Shown piece by piece: positions 12,243 through 20,785 of a stretch of DNA of 52,804 bases. Every line of letters begins with the position of its first letter. Positions within the stretch are counted from its first letter, which is position 1. The position numbers were made by a program, and so were the translations under genes. This stretch comes from Mesostigma viride. Its lineage: Eukaryota > Streptophyta > Mesostigmatophyceae > Mesostigmatales > Mesostigmataceae. The notes beneath the pieces were generated by a model that worked only from the letters and a program-made list of their open reading frames with translations, was not told where the DNA came from and searched no databases. The DNA lies in the NCBI GenBank assembly GCA_009746045.1, contig RPFO01000674.1, positions 30,001 through 82,804 of the forward strand, written 5' to 3'.

Positions 12243-12700
12243 CTGGCATGCATAAATACATGTGGTGTGGTGCCGGCATGCATAAATACATGTGCCAGCA
12301 AACCTGAGCTGCAAGGGAGCGAGAAAACCAAGAAAAAAAGCACGCAACACACCACGCGTCGTACCTTTTTATAGATGTTTCTTTTTTTTAATGGGGGCGG
12401 CCGGGGGCGGCGGTGGCGGCAAAAATGAAGCTAGTGACACCGCGCAGATGACGCCGTGAACATGTCGCGTTGTACCGTAGAAGATACGAACAAAAAACAA
12501 AACACGAAAAAAGAGAGGCGGACCGCATGTGACAGGGAAGAAAAAAAGTCAGACACACAGCCTGTGTTATCTGGCATGCATAAATACATGTGGTGTGGTG
12601 CCGGCATGCAAAAATACATGTGCCAGCAAACCTGAGCTGCAAGGGAGCGAGAAAACCAAGAAAAAAAGCACGCAACACACCACGCGTCGTACCTTTTATA
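12243..12700. repeat. S spacer elements, ancestral-like copies with one or two 30-bp units
   Basis: A partial S end at 12243-12360, an almost complete S at 12331-12660 and a fragment to about 12700. Instead of a long array, the copies carry two degenerate 30-bp units beginning CTGGCATGCATAAATACATG and CCGGCATGC(A/T)..AAATACATG. These are followed by TGCCAGCAAACCTGAG and AAGAAAAAAAGCACGC. This is the likely unexpanded state of the locus. Confidence 0.8.
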
Positions 12701-12703
12701 GAT

Positions 12704-13115
12704 TCGGATTTCTTTGAAAAGAGTTTCTCGAAGTGAGGCGGGGAATAAGGCCGCTCACGGGAGCCGCCTGGATGGTCGGCTGAACCGGGCGGGTTTGGCA
12801 GATGTAACCGGATTTGGCTAATGGCTGGCGACCTGGAATTGTTAGTAGGGGCAGTGGCCCTATTGTGCTACAATCTCGAAACAATCTTATGCTTAAAGTT
12901 TGACAGGGCCGGGTTTGTTGAACCAGTTTGTTGAATGATAATTAGAACCTTTCGGAAAGGGTATTTGATTGGTTGTTGTTTTTGTGGTACGGTAGGTGTC
13001 GCTACATTCTCAGGTTGGCGTGTTAAGTTAAGCTCGGTTGCTGATGTCAGCCCCGTGCTAGGGCAGTTTGACTACTTTGGCGGCGTAGTGACATTGTTGT
13101 GGTCTTTTTTCTTGT
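12704..13115. repeat. 412-bp direct repeat, copy 1
   Basis: Starts TCGGATTTCTTTG and ends GGTCTTTTTTCTTGT. It recurs at 14125-14536 (offset 1421) with almost no differences. It contains a 60-codon open frame (12935-13117) that is not recognisable. An LTR role is possible but there is no target duplication or TG...CA end. Confidence 0.8.
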
Positions 13116-14000
13116 AAACGTTGGCTGAGCGCCGACGGCTGAGGCTATGGCGGTACAAGAAGTGCCTCACCAGCCTTGCGCTCAGCATGGGTGCGGGGCT
13201 AAAATTTGTTAACCAAATTTCCGGCATCCATGATCCCTGGCTGCTTAAGGCGGTTGGGATTCATGGCTGCCACTGGCCCGGAATTAATGTCCGGGTGATC
13301 GGGGTTTAAATGCGAAGCGGGGGCTGATGCATTATTTAATGGCTGGTTTGTTTGAAAGAAACGGCCAGCTGGCCGGGTTGGGCAAGGGCTAGCTTGCTTG
13401 ATGGTTCCGTACCTGGGGATGCTTGCGCCTCGGGTTGGGCTGTCGGCAGGCTGGCCTGCCTTTGAGTTGTCTCGTACCTGGAAATGCTTGCATTCCGGGT
13501 TGGGCTTGGCTTGAGGGCCGCCGCGGCTCGGGGGGGTAAAAAATTTAAGTCACCGTTGTGGGACACGGAGCCTCGGCGCAGGAGGCAAGGGCTGAAAGCC
13601 AACTTGATTTCGTAATCAGTGGTATTTCCACTTTTTTGTACGGAAGGAGTGTTTATGTGCTCGGCACTAGGTTGGTTGCTCTTCAAAAAAGTTGTAAACT
13701 GGGCGTCGGCTGGAATCAGCGGCGCCAGTCAGCAGCTTTTGCTTTGACTTTGTGTTCCGCGACAGCACCCCTTAGCGGACCAGAGAAGAGGTCGGCAACG
13801 AGGTCAGCGGGGGCCCCCGAGTGGGGTCAAAAATGCGAGCTGTGTCGATTGACAGTGCATGAATTTTTGTGCATTCACAGTCGCTGGGAATTAAATCTGT
13901 TTTCTGGCAACGGAGAGCGCCCATCGCGACAGGACAGTTTTTGACGGGAAAGGAAATGGTGCTTCTTTAGCGGACCGGAGGGCCAGGAAGGGGAGGTTGG
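13116..14000. other. Unrecognised sequence between direct repeats
   Basis: About 0.9 kb with no convincing gene. Composition shifts between GC-rich and T-rich patches, with loose repetition of a TACCTGG.ATGCTTGC motif (13408-13497). Short open frames exist (for example 13558-13944), with no family motif visible. Confidence 0.5.
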
Positions 14001-14124
14001 GTAATCGCGAGCCATGCCTAAGGAGTTCTTAATAGCGGTTCTGTAGCCGCTACCTGTCTGTATGCATCTACTTATTGTTTTAACAAAGATGCTGGTGACT
14101 ATGGTGAGCAAACGGGTGTATGAA
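14001..14124. repeat. Direct repeat B, copy 1
   Basis: GTAATCGCGAGCCATGCCT... to GGGTGTATGA. It recurs at 14576-14718, where TATGCATCTACTTATTG is itself duplicated. Together with the 412-bp repeat it defines a 1421-bp tandem duplication whose second copy has lost most of its middle. Confidence 0.75.
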
Positions 14125-14536
14125 TCGGATTTCTTTGAAAAGAGTTTCTCGAAGTGAGGCGGGGAATAAGGCCGCTCACGGGAGCCGCCTGGATGGTCGG
14201 CTGAACCGGGCGGGTTTGGCAGATGTAACCGGATTTGGCTAATGGCTGGCGACCTGGAATTGTTAGTAGGGGCAGTGGCCCTATTGTGCTACAATCTCGA
14301 AACAATCTTATGCTTAAAGTTTGACAGGGCCGGGTTTGTTGAACCGGTTTGTTGAATGATAATTAGAACCTTTCGGAAAGGGTATTTGATTGGTTGTTGT
14401 TTTTGTGGTACGGTAGGTGTCGCTACATTCTCAGGTTGGCGTGTTAAGTTAAGCTCGGTTGCTGATGTCAGCCCCGTGCTAGGGCAGTTTGACTACTTTG
14501 GCGGCGTAGTGACATTGTTGTGGTCTTTTTTCTTGT
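14125..14536. repeat. 412-bp direct repeat, copy 2
   Basis: Second copy of 12704-13115. After it come only about 39 bases (CCCACCCACCC... to CGCGG) before repeat B, versus about 885 bases in the first copy, so the second unit carries a large internal deletion. Confidence 0.8.
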
Positions 14537-14575
14537 CCCACCCACCCACCCTCTTTGGTGGCCTGGTCTGCGCGG

Positions 14576-14718
14576 GTAATCGCGAGCCATGCCTGAGGAG
14601 TTCTTAATAGCGGTTCTGTAGCCGCTACCTGTCTGTATGCATCTACTTATTGTGTATGCATCTACTTATTGTTTTAACAAAGATGCTGGTGACTATGGTG
14701 AGCAAACGGGTGTATGAA
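14576..14718. repeat. Direct repeat B, copy 2
   Basis: Matches 14001-14124 with an additional direct duplication of TATGCATCTACTTATTG. It abuts another S element copy. Confidence 0.75.
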
Positions 14719-15040
14719 AGATGTTTCTTTTTTTTAATGGGGCCGGCCGGGGGCGGCGGTGGCGGCAAAAATGAAGCTAGTGACACCGCGCAGATGACGC
14801 CGTGAACATGTCGCGTTGTACCGTAGAAGATACGAACAAAAAACAAAACACGAAAAAAGAGAGGCGGACCGCATATGACAGGGAAGAAAAAAAGTCAGAC
14901 ACACAGCCTGTGTTATCTGGCATGCATAAATACATGTGCCAGCAAACCTGAGCTGCAAGGGAGCGAGAAAACCAAGAAAAAAAGCACGCAACACACCACG
15001 CGTCGTACCTTTTTATAGATGTTTCTTATTTTTTATCCTT
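14719..15040. repeat. S spacer element, copy with a single ancestral 30-bp unit
   Basis: Runs from GATGTTTCTTTTTTTTAATG through the conserved body to CTGGCATGCATAAATACATG, then directly TGCCAGCAAACCTGAG and AAGAAAAAAAGCACGC. It holds one 30-bp unit where neighbouring copies have two and the left-hand arrays have dozens. Confidence 0.8.
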
Positions 15041-15477
15041 GTCCTTCGGGGGCAGCGGTGGCGGCAAAAAGAAAACTGATAGCAAACGAGAACCCTGCAA
15101 CCAAACGAGAACCACCAAAAAAACCCATTCATTTCCCCGTCAGCGACCGGCACCACGACACCAAAAAAGCGACAAAATTATCTGGCCGATTACGCCAATC
15201 ATAAAACCACTATCTGTCAAAAGCATCCATGTACATCCACCGCCATTGCTCACCTCTTTCTTAACCGTGTGTGTCGACAATGGCGTTGCTCAGTTGAATA
15301 TGGCTGTCGGGTTGCTAATATCGTTGTCACTTTCGGCCGATGTCGCGAATACCCGCCGTTGATGCTCGGGTGCAAGGTGCATCCACGGTGTCGGTCTTCC
15401 AGGGAGGCTGGAAAGCGCCAACGCAGCACCTGCAAATTCAAATTCCCTGGTGCTGGTATGCCGACGCGCAAATGGAA
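15041..15477. other. No feature recognised
   Basis: Ordinary-looking sequence. Open frames at 15269-15520 (plus) and on the minus strand overlap each other and show no motif. Nothing supported. Confidence 0.5.
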
Positions 15478-15700
15478 TGGCGCGGCGCCTAAAAGGCGCC
15501 GCGCGCGGGAAAAAAATTGACGCGCCAAACGATATGGCGCGGCGCCGGGACGGCGCCGCGCTGAAAAATACTTGCAGTCGCAACTGTGACGTGGCGCTGC
15601 AGACCACACGGTAGGGAATTCGCAGCGCCATATATGGCGCCACGCCGACTCCTGACGCCGTGTGGCGCCACATGGACGCGGCGCTGCACACAGCTCGAGC
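15478..15700. promoter_or_regulatory. Cluster of GC-rich hairpins and palindromes
   Basis: Two hairpins share the same 11-base stem GGCGCGGCGCC: 15479-15505 (loop TAAAA) and 15536-15561 (loop GGGAC). They are followed by the perfect palindromes GCGCCATATATGGCGC (15625-15640) and TGTGGCGCCACA (15661-15672). Together they lie 100-300 bp upstream of a TATA box. A regulatory role is inference. Confidence 0.55.
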
Positions 15701-15783
15701 CCATTTTTTCACATTCCTGCTACCTGATTGGACGCCTGGCGGAGGAAGCTTTTCACGGCGCGACGCCGAGGGGCTTCAAAAAC

Positions 15784-15794
15784 GTATATAAGCA
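15784..15794 (+). promoter_or_regulatory. Candidate TATA box
   Basis: GTATATAAGCAGGC, with an ATG about 30 bases downstream (ATGAACGAGCGCGACG). It could belong to the gene at 17078, whose 5' exons I cannot place, or to the short transcript with the box B below. Confidence 0.4.
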
Positions 15795-15879
15795 GGCAAA
15801 ATTTCTCCGAAATTTAATGAACGAGCGCGACGCGGAGACCATGCTAGTGTGCGGAACTGGTGAACCACACCGGTACGGG

Positions 15880-15960
15880 ACAGATTCTTGGCTGATCCTC
15901 GTAGTACCTCGTGAACACGTCTAGTAGGCCCGGGTTCAACTCCCGTCGTAACATTTTTTT
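15880..15960 (+). other. tRNA-like box B followed by T-run
   Basis: GGGTTCAACTCCCG matches the Pol III box B / T-arm consensus and is followed 8 bases later by T9. TGGCTGATCC upstream is a weak box A. I could not fold a complete tRNA: no acceptor stem pairs with CGTAACA. It may be a SINE head or a decayed tRNA. Confidence 0.35.
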
Positions 15961-16454
15961 TTGGGTTGGTGTGGCAAGCCTATAAAGCAATCCGCAAACC
16001 ACTACACGGCTGGTAAGATTTAATATAATAAGCAACCTAATAGCTATATCAAAAATGTTTATGGGCATGGAAATTTTTAATATGTTGATATTAGACTGCA
16101 ATGAAACGAATATGCAACCTGCCCCCCTATGTTTAATACAATTATTATTATTATTTGTGGCATGAATATAATAATTGTGTGAAATACAATGCTATGTGCA
16201 ATATATTGCTGGTATGCCATGCAATTGTAACCAACAGGTGCAAGACCAAAAGGCGTCTTCAGGGCCCACCTGCTGCGAACAAGAGCTATGGCGGCAAGAG
16301 GTGCGTGCAGGGTTACGGATTTACGGGGTTGTTGACCACCAAATTTGTTGTTACGTGTGTTATGGAAACATTTCAGTCGAATTTCTGGGTTCCAACGGTC
16401 GTTAAGGTTATAAAAAGTGCGTTGGGATTCGGAAATTCACATCCTGGCGTGTAA
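15961..16454. other. AT-rich segment, no supported gene
   Basis: AT-rich DNA with an (ATT)n tract near 16139. A 76-codon Cys-rich open frame (16175-16405) ends at a degenerate copy of the palindrome (CCAACGGTCGTTAA, 16392). It could be an upstream exon of the next gene, but no splice pair is convincing. Confidence 0.4.
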
Positions 16455-17010
16455 AAAATGCAGGTGTTGGCGAGTTTTCGGCCCGCTTTCAGGGGTCCAA
16501 CGGCCGTTGGGTGTCTAAAATGCATGCGTTAGCGTGTTTCCGGCCCGCTTTCAGGGGCCCAACGGCCGTTGGACGTCGAAAATGCATGTGTTGGCGTGTT
16601 TTCGGCCCGCTTTCAGGGGTCCAACGGCCGTTGGGTGTCGAAAATGCATGTAAAGGGCGTGTTTCAGGCCCACTTTCAGGGGTCCAACGGCCGTTGGGTG
16701 TAGAAAATGCATGTGTTGGCGTGTTTTCGGCCCGCTTTCAGGGGTCCAACGGCCGTTGGGTGTCGAAAATGCATGTGTTGGCGTGTTTCAGGCCCACTTT
16801 CAGGGGTCCAACGGCCGTTGGGTGTCGAAAATGCATGTGTTGGCGTGTTTTCGGCCCGCTTTCTGGGGTCCAACGGCCGTTGGGTGTCGAAAATGCATGT
16901 GTTGGCGTGTTTCAGGCCCACTTTCGGGGGTCCAACGGCCGTTGGGTGTCGAAAATGCATGTGTTGGCGTGTTTCAGGCGTACTTTCAGGGGTCCAACGG
17001 CCGTTGGGAC
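16455..17010. repeat. 62-bp tandem repeat carrying CCAACGGCCGTTGG
   Basis: Nine palindromes at 16497, 16559, 16621, 16684, 16746, 16808, 16870, 16932 and 16994, so the period is 62 bp (once 63). Units read palindrome, GTGTCGAAAATGCATGTG, TTGGCGTGTTT, then CGGCCCGCTTTCAGGGGT. Translated frames (CMCWRVF..., PTAVG...) are repeat artefacts. The block ends 70 bases before the first recognisable codon of the next gene, where TGCAG at 17088-17092 could be a 3' splice site, so it may lie in an intron. Confidence 0.9.
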
Positions 17011-18243
17011 CTACAAATTGGGTAATTGTTGGAAAGCAATAATTTGATAAAAAGTCAAAACTTCGTCTGGATTCTGTATGCGCGCGGATGCAGGTGAAGC
17101 GCACAACAAAGACCTAAGTCTCAAGTACGTCGAGATCAAGGGCAACCAACTTGCCCTCGACATGGCCAGCGCAATGGAATACTTGCTGAAGGACAACAAT
17201 CACAAGACTGAAAACACGAAAACTGCAGTAGGCTTGAGGGCGCTTGAGCGGCTGCCAGGTGCGGTTGTGAAGGTTATGGGGAAACAGTACCGCCCTGCGC
17301 TGAAAAGAAAGGCGTCGGAGTCCTTCGCTCAGGAGGTTGTCGCTAATATCGTGCAAGGTTTCCAGGAATTGGGCAAGTCGGATGAGCACAGGAACGCGAA
17401 GTGCGCTGTGCTGTCAATGTGCTTGGGAAAGGACGGCATGAACAATCAAGGGCATTGCACTCTCGCGCGGCTGCTTCACGTCACGCCCAAGGATATCCAG
17501 ACCGCAAGGGGAATGAGGATGGGGGGCGACCTTCCCGCCCTGAAGGCGCCCCCTCGTGCTTTACGGTCGGACAAGTTTCCGGAGGAGGTCAAAGACATCG
17601 TCGGGAGTTACTGGTTGTCAGACCTAAACACGAGGGCGTCTCCCAACCATAAGGACGTGGTCAATGAGTTCGAAAGGAAGGGAAACGCCAGGATCCTCAT
17701 TTCCTCCCAGGGCGGAAGGTACTATTTGGACTCGCTTGAAACGATTTACAAGCGGTTCTGTTCTGACGCGTCGCCGTACAAGGGAGGTATCGTGACGACT
17801 GCGGACGGGACAAGGTACAAGGTGGGGTACACGAAGTTCGTGGAGTTCATGCCCAAGTGCGTAAAGGGCGTGTGGAAGGACCGGGACTTGTGCGCATGCG
17901 AAAAGCACGTCGTCTTCGAGTCTCTGCTCTCTGCCTTCGCCAAAGGCGTCAAGGAGTTGAAGAGCACGCTGGAGATCGAGGAGAGGGAGGGTATCCCTTC
18001 CGTGCCTGACAATGCCCATGATTTCGTTCGACGTTTCACCTGCCACAGGGCTGAGAGGGGGGAGGGGGGGCAAGGAGGGGGAGGACGGGCGGCCCGTTCG
18101 TTAACGTCCCAATGAACTGCTTGGAAGGGACGTGCAACGAGTGTGGGATTTCCGAGTTCATCGTGACGGACCAGATGAAGGGGTGGACAAAGAAGTACAC
18201 GTGGTTCGACTTCATAAAGGAGGGCACAGCGCCCCGTGGGACG

Positions 18244-18499
18244 GTAAGCATGTATATTTGCATCGTTGAATATATATATGTAGACTTTCATACTTCCAAC
18301 GGCCGTTGGCGTTGGGAAATTCCCAGCTGCTGACTTCCATTCTTCGGTCAATCCATGGTGCGCGGGCATGTATATTTGCATCGTTGAATATATATATGTA
18401 GACTTTCATACTTCCAACGGCCGTTGGCGTTGGGAAATTCCCAGCTGCTGACTTCCATTCTTCGGTCAATCCATGGTGCGCGGGTGTGTTGTGTTGCAG
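18244..18499 (+). repeat. Intron with 118-bp tandem duplication, each with CCAACGGCCGTTGG
   Basis: Intron bounded by ACG|GTAAGC and TTGCAG|GAGG. Inside, a 118-bp unit is present twice (start 18248 and 18366), each with one palindrome (18296, 18414) and a (TA)n-like ATATATATAT. The copies look identical, so the duplication is recent. Confidence 0.85.
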
Positions 18500-19254
18500 G
18501 AGGAGGATGTGGCGCCGCAAATGAACCTGCAGCAAAAACTCATCAAGTCAACCCTCTCGGAGCTCCATGAACTCATTACGGCGCGCTTCCCGGAATTCGC
18601 CATTCACGTCCATACATGGGCCTGGCAGCACCACGCTTACAAGGAGTGCATTGACGTGATGCCGCTGGGAACGGTGGTGGTCCTGATGGACTACTCGGAG
18701 AACTATTCGGACCACCTGCAGAAACAGTTGCAGGCGCAGTACTGGTACCCAAGTAGTTACGTCCTGATGCCGGTGATCGTGATGTACCGTGATCCCGTAT
18801 CGCTGGAAATCAAAAGGGTGAAGCACGATTACATGGGGAAGGACGTACCGAGGAATGCCCAGACCCTGGAGTTCGTGATGAAGAATACCCTTAACGTGCT
18901 GAGGGAGGAGGGGGTGGAGGTGAGGAACTGGATCAGTTGGTCCGACAACTGTAAGGAGCAGTTCCAATCCCGGTATGTGTTGGCGATGGCTGCGGACCTG
19001 CTCGAGGCCGACCCCGACTTGGAATCATTGGAGTGGAACTACTCGTGTGCAGGACATGGGAAGGGGGAGTCGGACGGGGAGGGGGGACGGTCAAAAGCAT
19101 CCTCAAAAGAGCGCAGATGCAGGAGGACAATCGGAACCTGAATACGGTGGAGGCACTGGTGGCCTACCTGAACCGGGATTGGAGAACCGGCAAAGACTCG
19201 AGTCGACCATCGGCACAATCGGACGTGGTTCGACGGGCATTTCTTCTCGATAAC

Positions 19255-19556
19255 GTAAGTAAAGACAGTTGCTTTCTGGTGGTCAAGTGCAGTTCTATAA
19301 TTTGTCTCTGGTTACACTTTACAGAGGACAGCTTCCTTGATGCAGTTTGAAGTTTCATAAGGCCAACGGCCGTTGGAGCTGGAAAATCGTATAATTGTTG
19401 AGTGCCAACGGCCGTTGGAGTTGAGAAATGTACTTATATAAAGTTTCCAAGGGCCAACGGCCGTTGGAGTTGGGAAATCTTATAATTGTTGAGTGCCAAC
19501 GGCCGTTGGAGTTGGGAAATGTGCTGTGATGTTGTTTCATGGATTTACAATTGCAG
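19255..19556 (+). repeat. Intron with four CCAACGGCCGTTGG palindromes
   Basis: Intron GTAAGT...TTGCAG. Palindromes at 19373, 19405, 19454 and 19496, each followed by AG(C/T)TGG(G)AAA-like sequence. The 32/49/42-bp spacings are irregular, unlike the 62-bp array at 16455. Confidence 0.85.
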
Positions 19557-19954
19557 ATTCTCACGTCCGGTAAGGAGCGAGGCCCGATCCGAGATATCTC
19601 CACGGCACACCAGTGGCGACTGGACAAAAAGGGCGAGCGGGTCGAGGTGGTAAAGCTCAGGCGTTTTTCATGCTTCAGTTGTGCGGAGTGCCGAGAGGGC
19701 AAGTGGACGACATGCCCAAACGATTGGAGCAGCTCGTCGTGGACTGTAAAACTCCAGGCGAGTAAGTCGCGGAACCCCACGCGATATCCGGGAACCCGCC
19801 TGAACCACGTTCAAACGGCAAGAAACGAGTTGGGGCGTGGTTTGCAGGAGGGGGAGGCCGTCGCAGTCGCATCTGAGAGGGGGCACAAGGACCATGTGCC
19901 CGACCACCCGTACTGGTTGGCGAAAGTTGTTCGAGTCGCCCACCAACTCGACAA

Positions 19955-20143
19955 TTAATTAATTAAACTCGTGCTCCCGTTGGGGAGTCACGGAGCACCG
20001 AAGTGCTTTTAATCCCTGTGTGTGCACTACAGGAGAAAGGGCAGAGACCCCCAGTCTCCTTCATGCCCGCAAAGGCATGCCACAGCTGCAATCGGGCGCG
20101 GCTAGCGAAAAGGACAGGCTAACGATCCGGCAAACTGTGGGTA
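19955..20143 (-). mobile_element. 5'-truncated LINE copy inserted in the gene
   Basis: 189 bp matching the 3' end of the LINE family: (TTAA)n tail at 19955, CTCGTGCTCCCGTTGGGGAG hairpin region, to CAAACTGTGGGT. It is flanked by the 10-bp target duplication AACTCGACAA (19945-19954 and 20144-20153). Severe 5' truncation with a target duplication is the signature of target-primed reverse transcription, so the family has been mobilised after this gene formed. Confidence 0.92.
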
Positions 20144-20424
20144 AACTCGACAAGGATGAGTGTTTAAACAAACATACAGGGGGGGGGGGCGAGGTTTTTA
20201 AGAAAGGCAACTGGGTAATGTACGTAAAATACTTCGAGAGGTGCTCCTCCTCCGGATCGGACGCCCGACGCTTCTTCTGGAACCCAGACGACCGAGAACC
20301 CTTAACTGCAATCGTGTGCTACCTGAGCGTCGCAAAGGTCACGAAGGGCAAGTGGGAAGGACATCCGGACAACACGCGACAGGGCTGGTTCACAATTGCG
20401 AAGAAGGTGGACGCCGAAATTACG

Positions 20425-20520
20425 GTACGTCATTCCAAACATTACTGTGTAAAATTGGTGTTTGTATGTCGCATGTGTTTTTTTGTCGACGGTCGTTCAC
20501 CTTACTAATGTTACATACAG
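20425..20520 (+). other. Last intron of the disrupted gene
   Basis: ACG|GTACGT to TACATACAG|GGC. It contains GTCGACGGTCGTTC (20487), a possible decayed form of the palindrome found in the other introns. Confidence 0.7.
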
Positions 20521-20583
20521 GGCAATCAGCCTATACTTTAGCTTGGCTGCATGGCGCATGTCGCATATCTTAATTTCTCAAAG

Positions 20584-20597
20584 CCAACGGCCGTTGG
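20584..20597. repeat. CCAACGGCCGTTGG downstream of the gene
   Basis: Exact 14-bp palindrome 43 bases after the stop codon, followed by ACTTACGAAACT, matching the flank consensus seen in the introns and at 50261. Confidence 0.9.
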
Positions 20598-20745
20598 ACT
20601 TACGAAACTGGACAAGTGCCAAGTGCGGATTGGGTACTAAAATGGGCATTCTTGTTGAGGATGACCAGTTGTGTTTATATATTTTTGCATGGTGGCGGAT
20701 GACTTGGCGTGTTGTTGCATTTTTACATACGGGTGTATGGTAGGC

Positions 20746-20785
20746 CTTAAACCCTAAACCCCTACACTCCTAAACCATATTTACC
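20746..20785. repeat. Short CCCTAAA telomere-like stretch
   Basis: AAACCCTAAACCCCTACACT followed by CCTAAACC. It resembles plant-type telomere repeat on the C-rich strand but is only about 35 bp and degenerate. Confidence 0.55.

Larger units (their letters stand above)
17078..20541 (+). pseudogene. Multi-exon DDE-like gene (D.SEN / SD..KEQF / GHGKG motifs), disrupted
   Basis: Coding segments 17078-18243, 18500-19254, 19557-19954, 20144-20424 and 20521-20541 (ends NQPIL, stop), with GT-AG introns in phase 0. The exon at 18500 holds MDYSENY (about 18686), then WISWSDNCKEQFQSRY (about 18930) and GHGKGESDGEGG (about 19050). I recall the same motif trio from large uncharacterised protein families in cnidarians and other eukaryotes; spaced acidic residues suggest a transposase-type fold (inference). 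Cys pairs (CLEGTCNEC; CFSCAEC) may bind zinc. Disruptions: a frame change in the G-rich stretch about 18055-18085, another at about 19077-19092, and a LINE fragment at 19955-20143. Removing that fragment and one target duplication restores the frame (HQLDKDEC). The G-tract breaks may be assembly errors. The start codon is uncertain; upstream exons are possible. Confidence 0.65.

Noticed and set aside
12704-14536. 412-bp direct repeats as LTRs of a small retroelement
   Set aside because: No target duplication, no TG...CA or other paired ends, no primer site or coding region; a second repeat (B) lies outside, which fits tandem duplication better.
16175-16405. Cys-rich 76-codon gene
   Set aside because: No family motif, no clear start context, ends at a degenerate palindrome. 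An upstream exon is possible but unsupported.
16511-17047. Protein with FRPAFRGPTAVG repeats
   Set aside because: Translation of the 62-bp palindrome repeat. Similar frames are open on the other strand, and no codon pattern or start context supports it.
18112-18333. Separate small gene starting MNCLEGTCNECG
   Set aside because: It continues the preceding exon after a one-base frame change and leads into the GTAAGC splice donor; better read as part of the DDE-like gene.
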